Of a DNA stretch of 64,000 bases, positions 53,550-63,454 are shown one piece after another. The position numbers and the translations under genes were made by a program. Source of the DNA: Eublepharis macularius (taxonomy: Eukaryota > Chordata > Lepidosauria > Squamata > Eublepharidae); assembly GCF_028583425.1 (NCBI RefSeq), contig NC_072805.1:16502001-16566000 (forward strand). The letters are read 5' to 3'. The notes under the pieces were generated by a model, which saw only the letters and a list, made by a program, of their open reading frames with translations, searched no databases and was not told where the DNA came from. Within the stretch, counting starts at the first letter, position 1; every line of letters begins with the position of its first letter.

Positions 53550-53800
53550 AGCCAGTGCAGTGTAGTGGTTATCATGTCCAGGGCTGGAAGTTGGGCCTGG
53601 ACATGATAACTCCGTTCCACCACGTTCCTGCCGACAAAAAGCCCTGATCATGTCCAACTAGGATCTGGGAGAGCCACGTTTGGCTCCCCACTCTGCTGTG
53701 GAAGCTCGCTGAGCAACCTTGGGCCAGTCACACGCACTCAACCTACCTCACAAGATTCTTGGGAAGATAAAATGGGGGAGAGGAAAGGGCTGTCTTAACC
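53550..53800 (+). mobile_element. tRNA-derived SINE, family S2, interrupted
   Basis: GAGAGCCAGTGCAGTGTAGT GGTTATCATG resumes after a 68-bp insert as TCCAACTAGGATCTGGGAGA, CCCACTCTGCTGTGGAAGCT, TAAAATGGGGGAGAGGAAAG. The insert is the deleted family F element at 53579-53646. Confidence 0.8.
53571..53654. mobile_element. Internally deleted family F hAT, 68 bp, with templated filler
   Basis: ATCATGTC is repeated at 53571-53578 and 53647-53654. The element keeps CAGGGCT and 44 bp of right end (TCCGTTCCACCACGTTCCTG). Between them lies CCTGGACATGATAAC, the exact reverse complement of the flanking GTTATCATGTCCAGG. The filler was therefore copied from the donor flank during repair. Confidence 0.85.
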
Positions 53801-54956
53801 CATGGCCGGGCCCATAGGCTTTCAGGTATTTCGGGGCCCCTCCGGCACTTAGTCTTTCACCCCACTACAGCTGACAGCCTGACCCTGGTACAGTAGGGAC
53901 TAGACCCCAGTACATAGCCCTATAACCATTTTGGGGGCCTCTTGAAGAATTCTATTCATATTTTAAAAAATATTTATATTGCACAATTAGAACTCTTCAG
54001 GAAAGCACCTTTTGGGGGTATAATTGTTCAATACTGTAATATTTTGAAGTGAATAAATTGTTTATTATTTCTTAAAATATATAATGTACGGATAATTGTT
54101 TTAATATAAGAGACCATTTGTTTCACTTCAACAAGGAAGCGGTTAATTATCTTATTAAGAGAGGTTATATAAGAGAATGTATTAATTGTAATTTATGTGG
54201 GGGTGTAAAAATTAATGGGCCCCTAGTCCCTGCAGGGCCCCGAGGCCTCAGCCTAGTCAGCCTTATGAATAATACGCCCCAGGGAGAGGATAACAATATA
54301 AGGGGCTTTGGGTCTACATCGGGGAGAAAGGGAGGGTGTAAGTGAAGCAAAATCAACTCTGATCTGAAGACGGTAGCCACCAGGAGCTGCCAGTGGAGAA
54401 GGCTGGGGGGAGGAAGGTGGCACCAGGGTGTAATTGAGGGCTTGTCCTGGGATTAAGCCAGGAATCTCTCTCAGCATCCTGAAGCTCAGACCTAACTTAA
54501 GGAGATACAGTGGATTTATTTCAGGCATCCGACAGTATGGCAGGATGACCAGTTTGGAGGCTTAGCATTCATGGGTTTTGCTCCAAGGTCTTATGGGTGG
54601 GGGGGAGGAGAAACGTCAGCCAAGGCAAACTGGGGGCCAGGATAGATGTGACACGGTCCAAGGTCCTTGCACACTTCAAAGCTAATGAGCAGCTTGCTTT
54701 GAAGATCTAGGAAATAGCGCTAGGGGAGGGGGGCAGGCAGCATTTGCCCCTTTCCTCTGGTGCTGATACAAATCTCCCCTCCCCCCCTCCAAGGCTCCAA
54801 AAAGCCCAGACTCCCGGATCTGGCCAAGTCAGAGAGTCTCTCTACACAAGACTGGGGATGCTGAAGTGAAAGATCTTACACTTGTTCTCCCATTGTGGAG
54901 ACATGTGCACAGCTAGGGAGACATACATTTGAATATGAGATCACACAGAAAGTAAG
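53801..54956. other. No gene; possible inverted-end repeat 53812-54250
   Basis: GGCCGGGCCCATAGGC at the left and ATTAATGGGCCCCTAGTCCC with GGGCCCCGAGGCC at the right bracket an AT-rich centre and may be an old MITE. The remainder is unique-looking, with a G run at 54598-54606. Confidence 0.35.
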
Positions 54957-55160
54957 CACCAAGCTACAAGTGACGCCTTACACAGGTTGGACACTTGTCA
55001 GCCTACCTCAAGTTTAGATGGGAAATGTAGGCATCCTGTTTTTGCAGCTTGGCTCTCCATTACAGCTGCAGGACCAGGAGGCCTACATTTCCCATCAACA
55101 CTTGAGGGAAGCTGACAAGTGTCCAACCTGTGTCAGGCGTCACTTGTAGCTTAGCTCTAA
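54957..55160. mobile_element. PIF/Harbinger-like MITE, family L (long form), diverged ends
   Basis: CAAGCTACAAGTGACGCCTT with CAGGTTGGACACTTGTCAGC pairs with GCTGACAAGTGTCCAACCTG and CGTCACTTGTAGCTTAG. It resembles 12281-12514 across its length, but the outer GGGCC has decayed. Confidence 0.78.
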
Positions 55161-56059
55161 AAGTCACTTGAGCGTCCCTGTGTAAGATGTCTTGTGCAGA
55201 GAGAGGCTTCGTTCTGCCTGCCAGTCACAGAGTCAGCATTGCACACTTTTGTGTTCTTTGGTGCGGTGTTGCCAACTCCATGAAAATCGAGTATCCCTGC
55301 ATGAGGTACAAAAATTCAGGCTTGCATTTGACAAGAGCGGGATCCCCAGGAGTTCTAACATCTTGATCCATGTTTAAAGCAGCGGAGGAAGTGTCTAGTT
55401 TTCACAGACAACGGAATGTGTGAGGAACACCTTCTCCCCTCTCCCACTTTGTCTTGTTGTGTCCTTACCTGTCGTTCCCCTTACCTGCATGCTTTTCGCA
55501 GATTGCACACAGTATGAAGCCTCTGGATTGGCCGAAACGGATATAAATCCAAGAAACCAGGATGCCTGCTGCTGGCAAACCAAGAGAGTGGGACCTTCAC
55601 TAAACACCAGAGGCAAATCAGATGTTATAAAGTTGTTATTCCCAATTTTGCCACACTGATCTGGAAGCTGGTGGTGGTGGTGGTGGGCAACGACAGAGGG
55701 AAAACTGGTGGCTGGGAACAAATTCTCAATTCTCTTTTGTTGTTGTTGATTTTCCCCTACAAGTGCCTCAATGACTCTCCAATCATTTGTCTGACATCTG
55801 TCATCTGTGTGCCCCCCCCAAGAGGGCACTGAAACGCAGCAGGCACCCCTCCCTCCTGCCTGAAGAGCCGCCTCTGTAAGCATTTCCCCTCTTATTTACA
55901 GTACTTACTCCAATGCAAGGCCAGGCTTTTTTCCAGGTATAGCATAAAAAAAAAAGAAAAGAAGGGGGCATCTTATATTTGCACACGTTACAGTTATTTC
56001 CAGGGGTTTTTTGGAGGGGATATTTAACCCTCAGAATGCCCTTCCTTTCAAGTAAATAT
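55161..56059. other. No gene seen
   Basis: The frames at 55395-55883 show no domain. (GGT)n is at 55672-55685 and an A run at 55946-55961. Confidence 0.4.
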
Positions 56060-56272
56060 GGTATTTATTGCATTTATTTTGTATATTTTTACTTTGCATG
56101 TCGCTCAGGGTGGCATACATGGCCCTCCCTTTCTCCAGTTTATCCTTACAACGATCCTGTGAGGTAGGCTAGGCTAGGAAAAAGTGACTGGCCCAGGTCA
56201 CCCAGCAAGCTGCCATGGCCAAGAACCTCCCGGATCCAAGTCTGAAACTCTAACCACTGCACACACTGGCTA
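56060..56272 (-). mobile_element. tRNA-derived SINE, family S2
   Basis: The inverted order shows TGCATTTATTTTGTATATTT, TATCCTTACAACGATCCTGT, CAGCAAGCTGCCATGGCC and CTAACCACTGCACACACTGG. Confidence 0.78.
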
Positions 56273-56335
56273 CTTGAAGTACTATGGGACACTATTAGTA
56301 TTTTGACAGGACCACACATTCCCTATGCATCCATT

Positions 56336-56545
56336 TAGATATTTATATGCTGCTTTTCTCCCCAATGGGGACTCCAAAAGGCATACAATGCCCCTTCCCC
56401 CTCCTCCATTTTATCTTCACAACAACAACCCTGTGAGGTAGGTTACACCGAGAGAGCGGGTGACCAAAGGGTACCCAATTAGCTTCCATAAGTCGGGATT
56501 CGAAACTGGGTCGCCCGGATTCGCCTGACAACACCATACACCATC
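56336..56545 (-). mobile_element. tRNA-derived SINE, family S2
   Basis: CTTTTCTCCCCAATGGGGAC, CATTTTATCTTCACAACAAC, GGGATTCGAAACTGGGTCGC. Same orientation as the neighbour 65 bp away, and an independent insertion. Confidence 0.8.
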
Positions 56546-57199
56546 AGTTTCAGTTAGCAAGTAACTCCAGTGGGAAAATACAGCTGACCCCTCTAAATCT
56601 GGGATTGTCCATTCATACTGGAAATACACAGGCCCAAACATGTTTAAAATCTTTACTGGAAACCCGGCGACCCCACCTGTCTCTCTCCCGCCCCCTTCCT
56701 TTTCCCATTGCGTTACTGTTAGCTGACCTCTCTCTCCCCTTTGGACCCCGGCCACTGGAAACAATTAAATGAGGGGGTGGAGGAATTTGCCACATTAAAT
56801 TACTTCCTCTCCAAGAGGAAAAAGGTCTTGTACCTCAGCAACGGATTGGGGTGGCGGTGCCATGGCTTGGAAGAGGCATTTCCTTTATGTTTCCCTCCCC
56901 AAACATACAGAGATTAACAGCGTAACCAGAAGTTAGCTATTTATTAGGGGGAAGGGGTGGGCACGGGTGGTGGGAGATGCTCAAGATTACAAGGAGGCCA
57001 TTGTTTGCCGGCTGCAGTACAGTCTGGTGGCTGGGCTGGGAAGCCCTTTTGGGCTTCAACACTTTCGCACAGAGGATCTGCCTTTCAACAGGGATCACAC
57101 AGGGGACTTCTTGGGCGCGGCATGCTTAAGAAAAGGAGCGTTGTTCCTTAAAAAGTAGGCCACCTTGTTGGCCCAAAGCAAAATCCTCAAACGAAAGCC
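56546..57199. other. No gene seen
   Basis: Unique-looking intergenic DNA. Frames at 56957-57158 have no domain. Confidence 0.4.
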
Positions 57200-57310
57200 A
57201 CATAGCAACTTCCATTAAAGACTAACCAAATATAGCACAATGCCGTGTGCAAGCTTTCAAGTTCCACAGAAATCTTTATCCGTCTGGACGAGTGCCTTAA
57301 GATCATGGCC
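57200..57310 (-). mobile_element. Penelope-type unit, GAGTT-stem family
   Basis: On the minus strand GACGGATAAAGATTTCTGTG, GAACTTGAAAGCTTGCACAC, then TGCTATATTTGGTTAGTCTT. The first box has drifted (CTGGACG GATAAAG) but GAAAGC is kept. Confidence 0.6.
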
Positions 57311-57564
57311 TGAGGTCCTAACTACATGCTATGTTGTTTGCTGGGTCATCTCAGGTCTGGTAAACCATGTGGTGTGGGAGATCTGTGCAGAAACTTAATT
57401 GACAAGCATGTGGGGGGGATCAGGACCGCGGCAGGACTGTGACACTTGGGGAGAGGGCGCTTCCCTCTCCTCCCCTGTGCTGCTTTCCCAAGGAACTGCT
57501 GTTTGTCTCTTTGAGGAAACTCGCCCATGGGGAAATAGCAGCTTGACGTATGATTTACTTCTTT

Positions 57565-57867
57565 TATAGTTCACTTTCCACCCCAACGGGGACTCACAGG
57601 GGTTTGCATCATTCTCCTCTCCTCCATTTTTATCCTCTCAACCACCCTACGAGGTGAGCTAGGCTAAGTGTGCGTGACTGGCCCAAGATCAGCCAGCGAG
57701 CATCCAAGGTAAAGTAGCACTAGAAAAGAGCAAGAGTCCAGTAGCACCTATAAGACTAACACAAATTGTGGTAGGGCCTGAGCATTCGTGAGCCAGAGCT
57801 CACTTCTTTAGATACCAAGGTAAATTGGGGATTCGAACCTGGGTCTTCCAGATCCTAGTCTCACACT
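57565..57867 (-). mobile_element. tRNA-derived SINE, family S2, interrupted by a Penelope-type unit
   Basis: CACTTTCCACCCCAACGGGG to CGAGCATCCAAGGTAAA, then a 100-bp insert, then AAATTGGGGATTCGAACCTG GGTCTTCC and CTCACACTCTGACCAC. A family F hAT is inserted in the last motif. Confidence 0.82.
57707..57825 (-). mobile_element. Penelope-type unit, GTGAG-stem family, about 10-bp duplication
   Basis: CCAAGGTAAA flanks the insert on both sides. The text AAGAGCAAGAGTCCAGTAGC ACCTATAAG, GTGGTAGGGCCTGAGCATTC GTGAGCCAGAGCTCAC, TTCTTTAG is an inverted single copy. The core is mutated (CTAAAGA, GAATGC). Confidence 0.7.
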
Positions 57868-58197
57868 CTGACCACCAGGGCTTTTTTTCAGCTGGAACGC
57901 AGTGGAACGGAGTTCCAGCACCTCTTGAAAATGGTCACATGGCCGGTGGCCCCGCCCCCTGCTCTCCAGACAGAGGGGAGCTTAGATTGCCCTCCGTGCC
58001 AGCTGTGGAGGGCAATCTAAACTCCCCTCTGTCTGGAGAGCAGGGGGTGGGGCCACCGGCCATGTGACCATTTTCACCTAGGGCGATTTAAACTTTTAAA
58101 AACTCCCTCCTTGTTCCAGCTGACCCAAAGTAATGTCATTGTGCGGTCCTAGGTTCCACCATCTTTTTTCCCAGGGAAAAAAAGCCCTGCTGACCAC
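57868..58197. mobile_element. hAT-type MITE, family F, perfect 8-bp duplication
   Basis: CTGACCAC is repeated at 57868-57875 and 58190-58197. 314 bp from CAGGGCTTTTTTTCAGCTGG to GGGAAAAAAAGCCCTG. The centre GATTGCCCTCCGTGCCAGCT folds on GTGGAGGGCAATC. This site holds three layers: SINE, Penelope-type unit and hAT. Confidence 0.9.
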
Positions 58198-58440
58198 TAC
58201 GTCAAACGGGCTCCATTGGGTGGGGGGAGGCATTTCAGCTCCCAGGGGGGCCATTTCAAGTCAGCTGAACATCACATCATGAAAGACTTAAGCCTCCACT
58301 CCCTGCACTCTGTGATCCTGAGCTGAAGTGGTCCCCCCTCCCACACATCTGTGAATCTAAATTTCAGCAGGGAATTTCCCAGAGCACATCTGGCCTAAAG
58401 GACCTGAGGTGACCTGTAAAAATTTACTGTGCAGCTATGT

Positions 58441-58630
58441 ATTGATTTACTTTTATACCCCACCTTTCTCCCCAGTGGGGGACCCAAATTGTCTTCCTCT
58501 ATTCTCCCTCCATTTTTTCCTCACAAGAATCCTGTGAGGTAGATCAGACTGAGAGCTTGTGACTGACTGCCTCGTAGTCATCCCACAAGCCTCCATGACA
58601 GAGTGCAGATTTGAACCTGGTGTTCTGCCA
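58441..58630 (-). mobile_element. tRNA-derived SINE, family S2, A-box side missing
   Basis: TTTATACCCCACCTTTCTCC CCAGTGGGGG, TTTTTTCCTCACAAGAATCC, GCAGATTTGAACCTGGTG, then it stops. Confidence 0.75.
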
Positions 58631-59194
58631 GAGACAGGAGTTCTTGGGAGGTCAAGGAAACGCACTTGAGGCAAGATAAATAGACCTTTAACTGAGAAGA
58701 AAAATAAAAACGGACCTACAGCACTTCCTTGCTACAGGGGAAACAAAACTGCAATCCCATTAGGGGCTCCAGTGCAGGCAAGCCCTCATGTTGCCAGGTT
58801 CCTGTGAAGACAGCCCAGCTTAGGCGCTTCGTCCTGATGTTATATCCTGGGTCTCTGCTTACCTGGCGCAGCTTCCAGGACCAGCAACACCTGACAGTCT
58901 GTTAGGTCAAGCCAGCTGGCGGCTACTAGCTGCACCTGGCACTCTGGCAGCTCCTTTAACCCTTCCTTAGCCAGTCACAAGAAAGAGGTGATCCTGCACT
59001 GACTTATGGCTATGGGTCTCTAGTGCTGGTATGCTTGAAGCCAGAATTGGATCACCTGACAACATTATTCCTAATGGGGGGGGGGGGATTTTTCTGCAAT
59101 GTCACTACACCTGGCTCTGCTTGTCCAACCACAGCACCATTCTGACCAATTAGGCCCCCAAGAGATTTTCTCCCCCCTCTTATTTTTTTTTTTA
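58631..59194. other. No gene; possible LTR-like sequence
   Basis: GGCAAGATAAATAGACCTTT followed by CCTGGGTCTCTGCTTACCTG may be an inverted LTR, but no ends are seen. G run at 59079-59090. Confidence 0.3.
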
Positions 59195-59290
59195 AAACAA
59201 CCAGACCAATGAAGAGTTCTGCAGAACTCAAAAGCTTGCATGCTGTGTTGTGTTATTTTGGTTGGATTTGATAAAACGTATTACAGCACA
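59195..59290 (+). mobile_element. Penelope-type unit, GAGTTC/GAACTC stem family
   Basis: CAATGAAGAGTTCTGCAGAA CTCAAAAGCTTGCATGC, then GTGTTATTTTGGTTGGATTT and AAACGTATTA. The stem GAGTTC/GAACTC is perfect while CTGATGA is now CCAATGA and GAAA is CAAA. Confidence 0.7.
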
Positions 59291-59394
59291 ATTTAAGAAG
59301 TTTTTTAAAAGTTGGAAATAAGATGTTTAGCAGATCCCTTTGAGGGATTTCACTGCTTCAGAAACACAGCAACAGGCAAGATCAAGAACTGGTC

Positions 59395-59755
59395 ATACAC
59401 GAGTATTATCTGTTGTGGCCCCCACCTTATGGAATGGCGTGCCTGATGAGTTCAGAAAGGCTCCCACCCTCATTGGAGTCCACAACAATACAAAACTGAA
59501 TTATTCAGGAGGGCTGTAACAAAATGTTCAAGAAAGATGCTTTAATGAAGGGAAAGGGACTGCTGACTATACTACCATGTATAGTATGCTGTATGTATTA
59601 TGCACGTATGTTACTGTATGTATTATCCTACTAATCCCATTACACTGATGGTTGGATGTCTTGTCTTTTTGATTGTATAGGCTTACACTGTATAATCTGC
59701 CTTGTGTCTCAGTGGAAAAGGCGTATTGTAAATAATGTAAATAAAATAAAAAGGA
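59395..59755 (+). pseudogene. L2/CR1-like LINE 3' end with ORF2 C-terminal remnant
   Basis: A short frame reads VVAPTLWNGVPDEFRKAPTL, the hallmark A-P-x-L/M-W-N-x-x-P of L2/Rex/CR1 ORF2 C termini. It is followed by stops, a long AT-rich 3' region and GTCTCAGTGGAAAAGGCG with an (ATAAA)n tail. It corresponds to the minus-strand copy at 63455-64000. Confidence 0.75.
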
Positions 59756-59829
59756 AAGGGGGGAAGAAACCTCTGAGGCCTGTCTTGTGGCCTGAGAAAA
59801 CCCTCTCCCTGCTTTTCTTCATGTGGTGA

Positions 59830-59995
59830 TAGAGACTGCCCTCAAGGCATAGCTGATTTATGATGACCCCTGGCGGGGTTTTCATGGCAAGAGACCAACA
59901 GCGGGGGGGGGGGGGGATTGCCTGCCCCTGCAACGCTGGTCTTTGTTGAAAGTCTCCCATCCAATTAATAACCAAGGCCGACCCTGCTTAGATTG
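59830..59995 (-). mobile_element. 5S-rRNA-derived SINE
   Basis: GCATAGCTGATTTATGATGA, GGTTTTCATGGCAAGAGACC, GTCTCCCATCCAATTAATAA and GACCCTGCTTAGATT are the inverted SINE body and 5S part. G run at 59899-59914. Confidence 0.7.
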
Positions 59996-60039
59996 TGGCC
60001 TGAGAAATCTCCCCACCCCCCTTTCCTTTATACCTAACT

Positions 60040-60130
60040 TCTAATCTGATGAAGAGTTCTGTGAAACTTGAAAGCTTGCTTGGAACTGTGTGTTATTTTG
60101 GTTGGTCTTAACAAAGGGGTATGATGACAT
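60040..60130 (+). mobile_element. Penelope-type unit, GAGTT-stem family, near-canonical core
   Basis: CTGATGA at 60046-60052, AGTT/AACT pairing, GAAA at 60070-60073, AGCTTGCTTGGAACTGTG, then TATTTTGGTTGGTCTTAACA. It lies immediately upstream of the second CpG island. Confidence 0.72.
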
Positions 60131-60149
60131 GCGTCATAATTTCAGATTT

Positions 60150-61150
60150 TGCTAGGGGCGCCCGTAGCCACTTATGTTGTGAAGAAAGAGTGTTGTGAAC
60201 TTTTAGGCAGGCGACAGCCAGCCGTTGTTTTGGGAAGCCCACTGCATGCACGCTCATCCCGCTGGCTTTGCGAGTTGTTAGAAACCCGCACCGCCTACTT
60301 ATGCAACCGGGTAAAGACGCGGGCCTTTTGCAAACTTGCAAGCGTCTCCGGCTTGCTTTCTACTGAAGTGCAAAACTCCCGCGGAGTTGCAGCAGAGCCC
60401 GGCCGGGCGACTAGGCAGGGTAACCGGCGCAGGCCAGGCCAGGCGCGACGGGGCGGAGGAGAGGCGGCGGTGCCGCCGGGCGTCGGTTGTCCGAGCAGCC
60501 TGCAAAGGCCCCCCAGCCGAGGCCGGCCGGGAGGGAGGGGGCTTAGGCGAGGGGGCGGGCAGGGCTCGGGTTACAGCGCTCGGGGCGCGGGGGGGGGGGG
60601 CGCTCAGCTGGGCAAGTGCCGAGCCGAGCCACGCATGGCGGTCGCCGGAGACCCGCGATGCCGCTAGGGGGAGAGGCCGGCGGGGCACCCCGGGGAGGCG
60701 GCCATGGTGAGTAGCTGCTCGGCCGGGGGGAGCCTCCGGCGCGCCCGGGCTGGGGGAGAAGGGGCAGCCGGCTCCTTCCCCGCCAAGGGCCCGGCTGGGC
60801 CAGGAATGCCAGCCCGGGAGGCAGGCGGGGCGAGACCAGGCTTGGCACCCCGAGGGCAGCTGCCCGGGATCCGCTGCCCGGCCTGGACGCGTCCGGGCTG
60901 CTCGGAGCGCGGGCCTCTGCCTGCAGCGCCCGGCGGCCAACTTTCTGCCCGCGTGGAAAAGGGAGCGTGGCAGCGGCGGGAGGGCACCGCCTCGAGGGCT
61001 GCGCGGGCTGCCCTGCGCGCTCTCTCGTCCAGGGCTGGGAGGGAGGGAGGCAGCGCCTGGCTCTGCCACCCCTGCTCCGGGGTGGATCTTCTTGGGCGGT
61101 TGGCACCTCTTGTTGGGCTCTTCTGGCTGCCACAGGCTGCAGGGACGGGG
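60150..61150. promoter_or_regulatory. CpG island, probable promoter of an unidentified gene
   Basis: CG-dense DNA from about 60,150 to 61,150 with the peak at 60,400-60,750. It contains GC-box-like GGGGCGG (about 60451) and GGGGGCGGG (about 60551). Overlapping long frames on both strands are explained by base composition. Its spacing, 26 kb upstream of FHOD1 and with a donor pointing right, fits a divergent gene. Confidence 0.7.
60658..60706 (+). CDS. Putative first coding exon, gene unknown
   Basis: ATG at 60704-60706 in context GCGGCCATGG is followed directly by the strong donor GTGAGT (60707-60712), giving an exon with only the start codon. Alternatively ATG at 60658 gives MPLGGEAGGAPRGGGH and leaves phase 1 at the same donor. 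A short upstream frame (60635-60667, 10 codons) ends in TAG. I recognise no family. SLC9A5, the mammalian neighbour, normally has a longer first coding exon and is not supported here. The exon could also be wholly untranslated. Confidence 0.35.
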
Positions 61151-61540
61151 GAAGGGGACGCGCCCCGCCAGGAGGGTGGCTGTTCTGGGAAATGGGCGCA
61201 AGGCCTGTCTTCTGCGCTTGGGGTGGCGCAGTGAGCAGGGTATCGCGGAGGCTCAGCTGGCTTCCAGCGATCCGTGGCAAAGGCAGGGCTGACTTTGGCA
61301 TTGTCCGCCTGGTCCAAACATGCCTCGAACCTGGTCCCCAGCAGGCTGGACCCAGGAACGGATAGATGGACCTTGCTTGATGCAACAAAACTACTTGGAC
61401 CAGCCTTGGGCAGGCACCCCAGTAGGCACAGAAAATTCTCCTGTTGAAATAAACTTAAGGTGTGGAAGAGGGTTGGGGGGGGGGGGTTGAGCAGGAAACC
61501 TCAACTGTATGGATCATGTTTTTATTGGTGGTTTTCCTTT
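61151..61540. other. No gene; downstream flank of the CpG island
   Basis: G run at 61481-61490. No repeat of the known families. Confidence 0.4.
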
Positions 61541-61762
61541 CTTAACTTTATTTACTGCATTTATACCCCACCTTTCTCTCCAACGTGGGCCAAAGTGGCA
61601 TGCATTATTTTCTCTATTTTATCCTCACAACAACCCTGTGAGGCGGGTTAAGCTGATAGTGTGCAGCTGGCCCAAGGTCACCCAGTAAGTTTCCATGGCA
61701 GAAGGGGGATTCGAACCAGGGTCTCGCAGATCCTAGCCCAACAGTCTAACCACTACGCCAGC
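61541..61762 (-). mobile_element. tRNA-derived SINE, family S2
   Basis: ACTGCATTTATACCCCACCT, TTTTATCCTCACAACAACCC, GGGATTCGAACCAGGGTCTC and CTAACCACTACGCCAGCTTG. Full length. Confidence 0.85.
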
Positions 61763-61857
61763 TTGCACTGGCAACCGGTCAGACGTGGTAGGAGGTGATT
61801 GTTCTGAAGCAGCTCCCAAAGCTCCAGAGAGCTTTTAGGTCCTGGCAGTAACTGCAC

Positions 61858-61863
<6 letters not shown>

Positions 61864-61889
<26 letters not shown>

Positions 61890-61890
61890 A
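61864..61890. repeat. (GT)n microsatellite, about 13 units
   Basis: Uninterrupted GT dinucleotides. Confidence 0.9.
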
Positions 61891-61984
61891 GGGAAGAGGG
61901 GTGCCCCTTAAGTTCTCTGTGTTTTAGATGTCTGGGATCTTGTTTACTAGTTAAGCAATTGCACATGATGCAGATTACCAAATG

Positions 61985-62345
61985 GAATTTGGGCTCAGCC
62001 AAGGAAACTGACCGGCGGCAAGTTTAGGACAGGCAGAGAGCGAGACTTCCTTTACCAGCGCCTAACCTGCTTGTAGAATTCACTGCCACCAGGTGATGGT
62101 GTGGCTGTTGTTCCAGAGGGCTTTAGAAAGGATCAGATAAATAATGTGGCGGAGGGTAGATCTATAGCAGCCGTTACCCATGATAGCTTGATAGACCCTG
62201 CGTACCGGCAAGCAGTCATCCTATGAATCCCAGATGATGGGAGCAAACAAACAGAGGGAAGTCTTTCTTGTAGGCTTCCAAGAAGCATCTGGTAATAGGG
62301 AAAATTATTGTGGACTAGGTAGACCCTCAGTCTGGTTCAAGGGAC
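61985..62345 (+). repeat. Old interspersed repeat (LINE 3'-region type)
   Basis: GTAGAATTCACTGCCACCAG GTGATGG, GCTTTAGAAAGGATCAGATA AATAA, GGAAGTCTTTCTTGTAGGCT and TGTGGACTAGGTAGACCCTC correspond in order to the complement of 27990-28370. Confidence 0.55.
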
Positions 62346-62630
62346 TCTTTTTACGTACTTAAATAGTTCAGGACAAGTCAGAAAACTGCTTTCCTTTTAC
62401 CCCTCCCACCTGTTCCCTGGTGCCACTCCCACCACCCTGAATGCTTTCCATTTTCTCACTTTCTCTCCACCTACCCTGATGCCGCTATTGGGCATCTTCC
62501 TGTATGTTTATTGCTCTCTCTAGGAAATTCCACCACTCTCCGTACCTCTTTCCTGCATAGATGGACCACCTCGGCAACCCTTCTGAGCAGTATGTAGGAC
62601 TCCTGTTGGAGGAAAAGAAGGCAGGGGTAC

Positions 62631-62843
62631 ATATTTTCAAACGTAGATCCAGAGGAGTTAGCCGTGTTAGTCAGTAGTAGCAAAATAGAAAAGAGTCCAG
62701 TAGCACCTTTAAGACTAACCAACTATATTGTAGCATAAGCTTTCGAGAACCACAGTTCTCTTCGTCAGATGCATGGAGGGTATGTAGAAACTGGTCAGAT
62801 ATATATAGATGGTCAAGGGAAGGGGACTCTTATATTTTCAAAC
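62631..62843 (-). mobile_element. Penelope-type unit, single copy, 12-bp duplication
   Basis: ATATTTTCAAAC is repeated at 62631-62642 and 62832-62843. On the minus strand CTGACGA (complement of 62762-62768), stem GAGAAC/GTTCTC, GAAAGCTTATGCTACAATAT, GGTTAGTCTTAAAGGTGCTA and the terminal GCTAACTCCTCTGGATC. Unlike 22008-22245 it has no inverted partner and keeps about 60 bp of sequence beyond the core. Confidence 0.87.
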
Positions 62844-63454
62844 AGTACGTTTCGTAATGAAGAATTTAATGCTTCCACTGAGAATTGGTGCTGTATAGTG
62901 AAGCCAGCCTGTTTCTACCTTGCTACCATCTCCTGTTTCAGATGAAAATGTTCACAGTTCAACACAAAACAGCACATGACAATCCTTAAGTATTCAGCAC
63001 CGCACACCCCTTCTAGATAACAAGATTCTTATTTTTAAAATGTTTGTTATAAGTCTTAAAGTTTTGCTGTTTTTGTAGCTGTGCACAAAGGGGAAAACGT
63101 ATATTTATGCAGTCAGCATGCAAAAAAGATCATGGGACGAAGGCTGCATTTCTTTTTTGAAGTTGACTCCAGCTGACAGAATCCGAAGAGCCTCTACTTA
63201 AGGGCAATCATCCCTTAGGGATAATAGTATAAATATTCCAGCTCGTCTAAAATGGGACAGGTTAGGACTTGGCAATGAGGATAAGGCAGGAAATGACAGT
63301 TGTGAAAAGAGACCAAAATGTACAAGCCAAGGACATTTGGAGAAGGATTCAGAGTACAGGTTGGGATATTGAAATGCTAAAAGCCCCAAGCTAAGACAGG
63401 AGTTAGTGGGCATTTTAGAAACTGATGGAAAGGAGATTTCTTCCAAACAAAAAA
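62844..63454. other. No gene seen
   Basis: Unique-looking AT-rich sequence; no repeat or gene recognised. Confidence 0.4.

Noticed and set aside
55395..55883. 162-codon minus-strand frame and a possible exon after TTTTCGCAG
   Set aside because: No domain, no matching donor in frame, and no similarity to known proteins.
60658..60720. Assignment of the second CpG island to SLC9A5
   Set aside because: Suggested only by mammalian gene order; the expected N-terminal coding sequence is not visible, so no symbol is given.
60299..61388. Minus-strand frames of 300 and 281 codons
   Set aside because: Proline/arginine/alanine-rich text in all frames of a CpG island, no domain, and overlapping equally long frames on the other strand.
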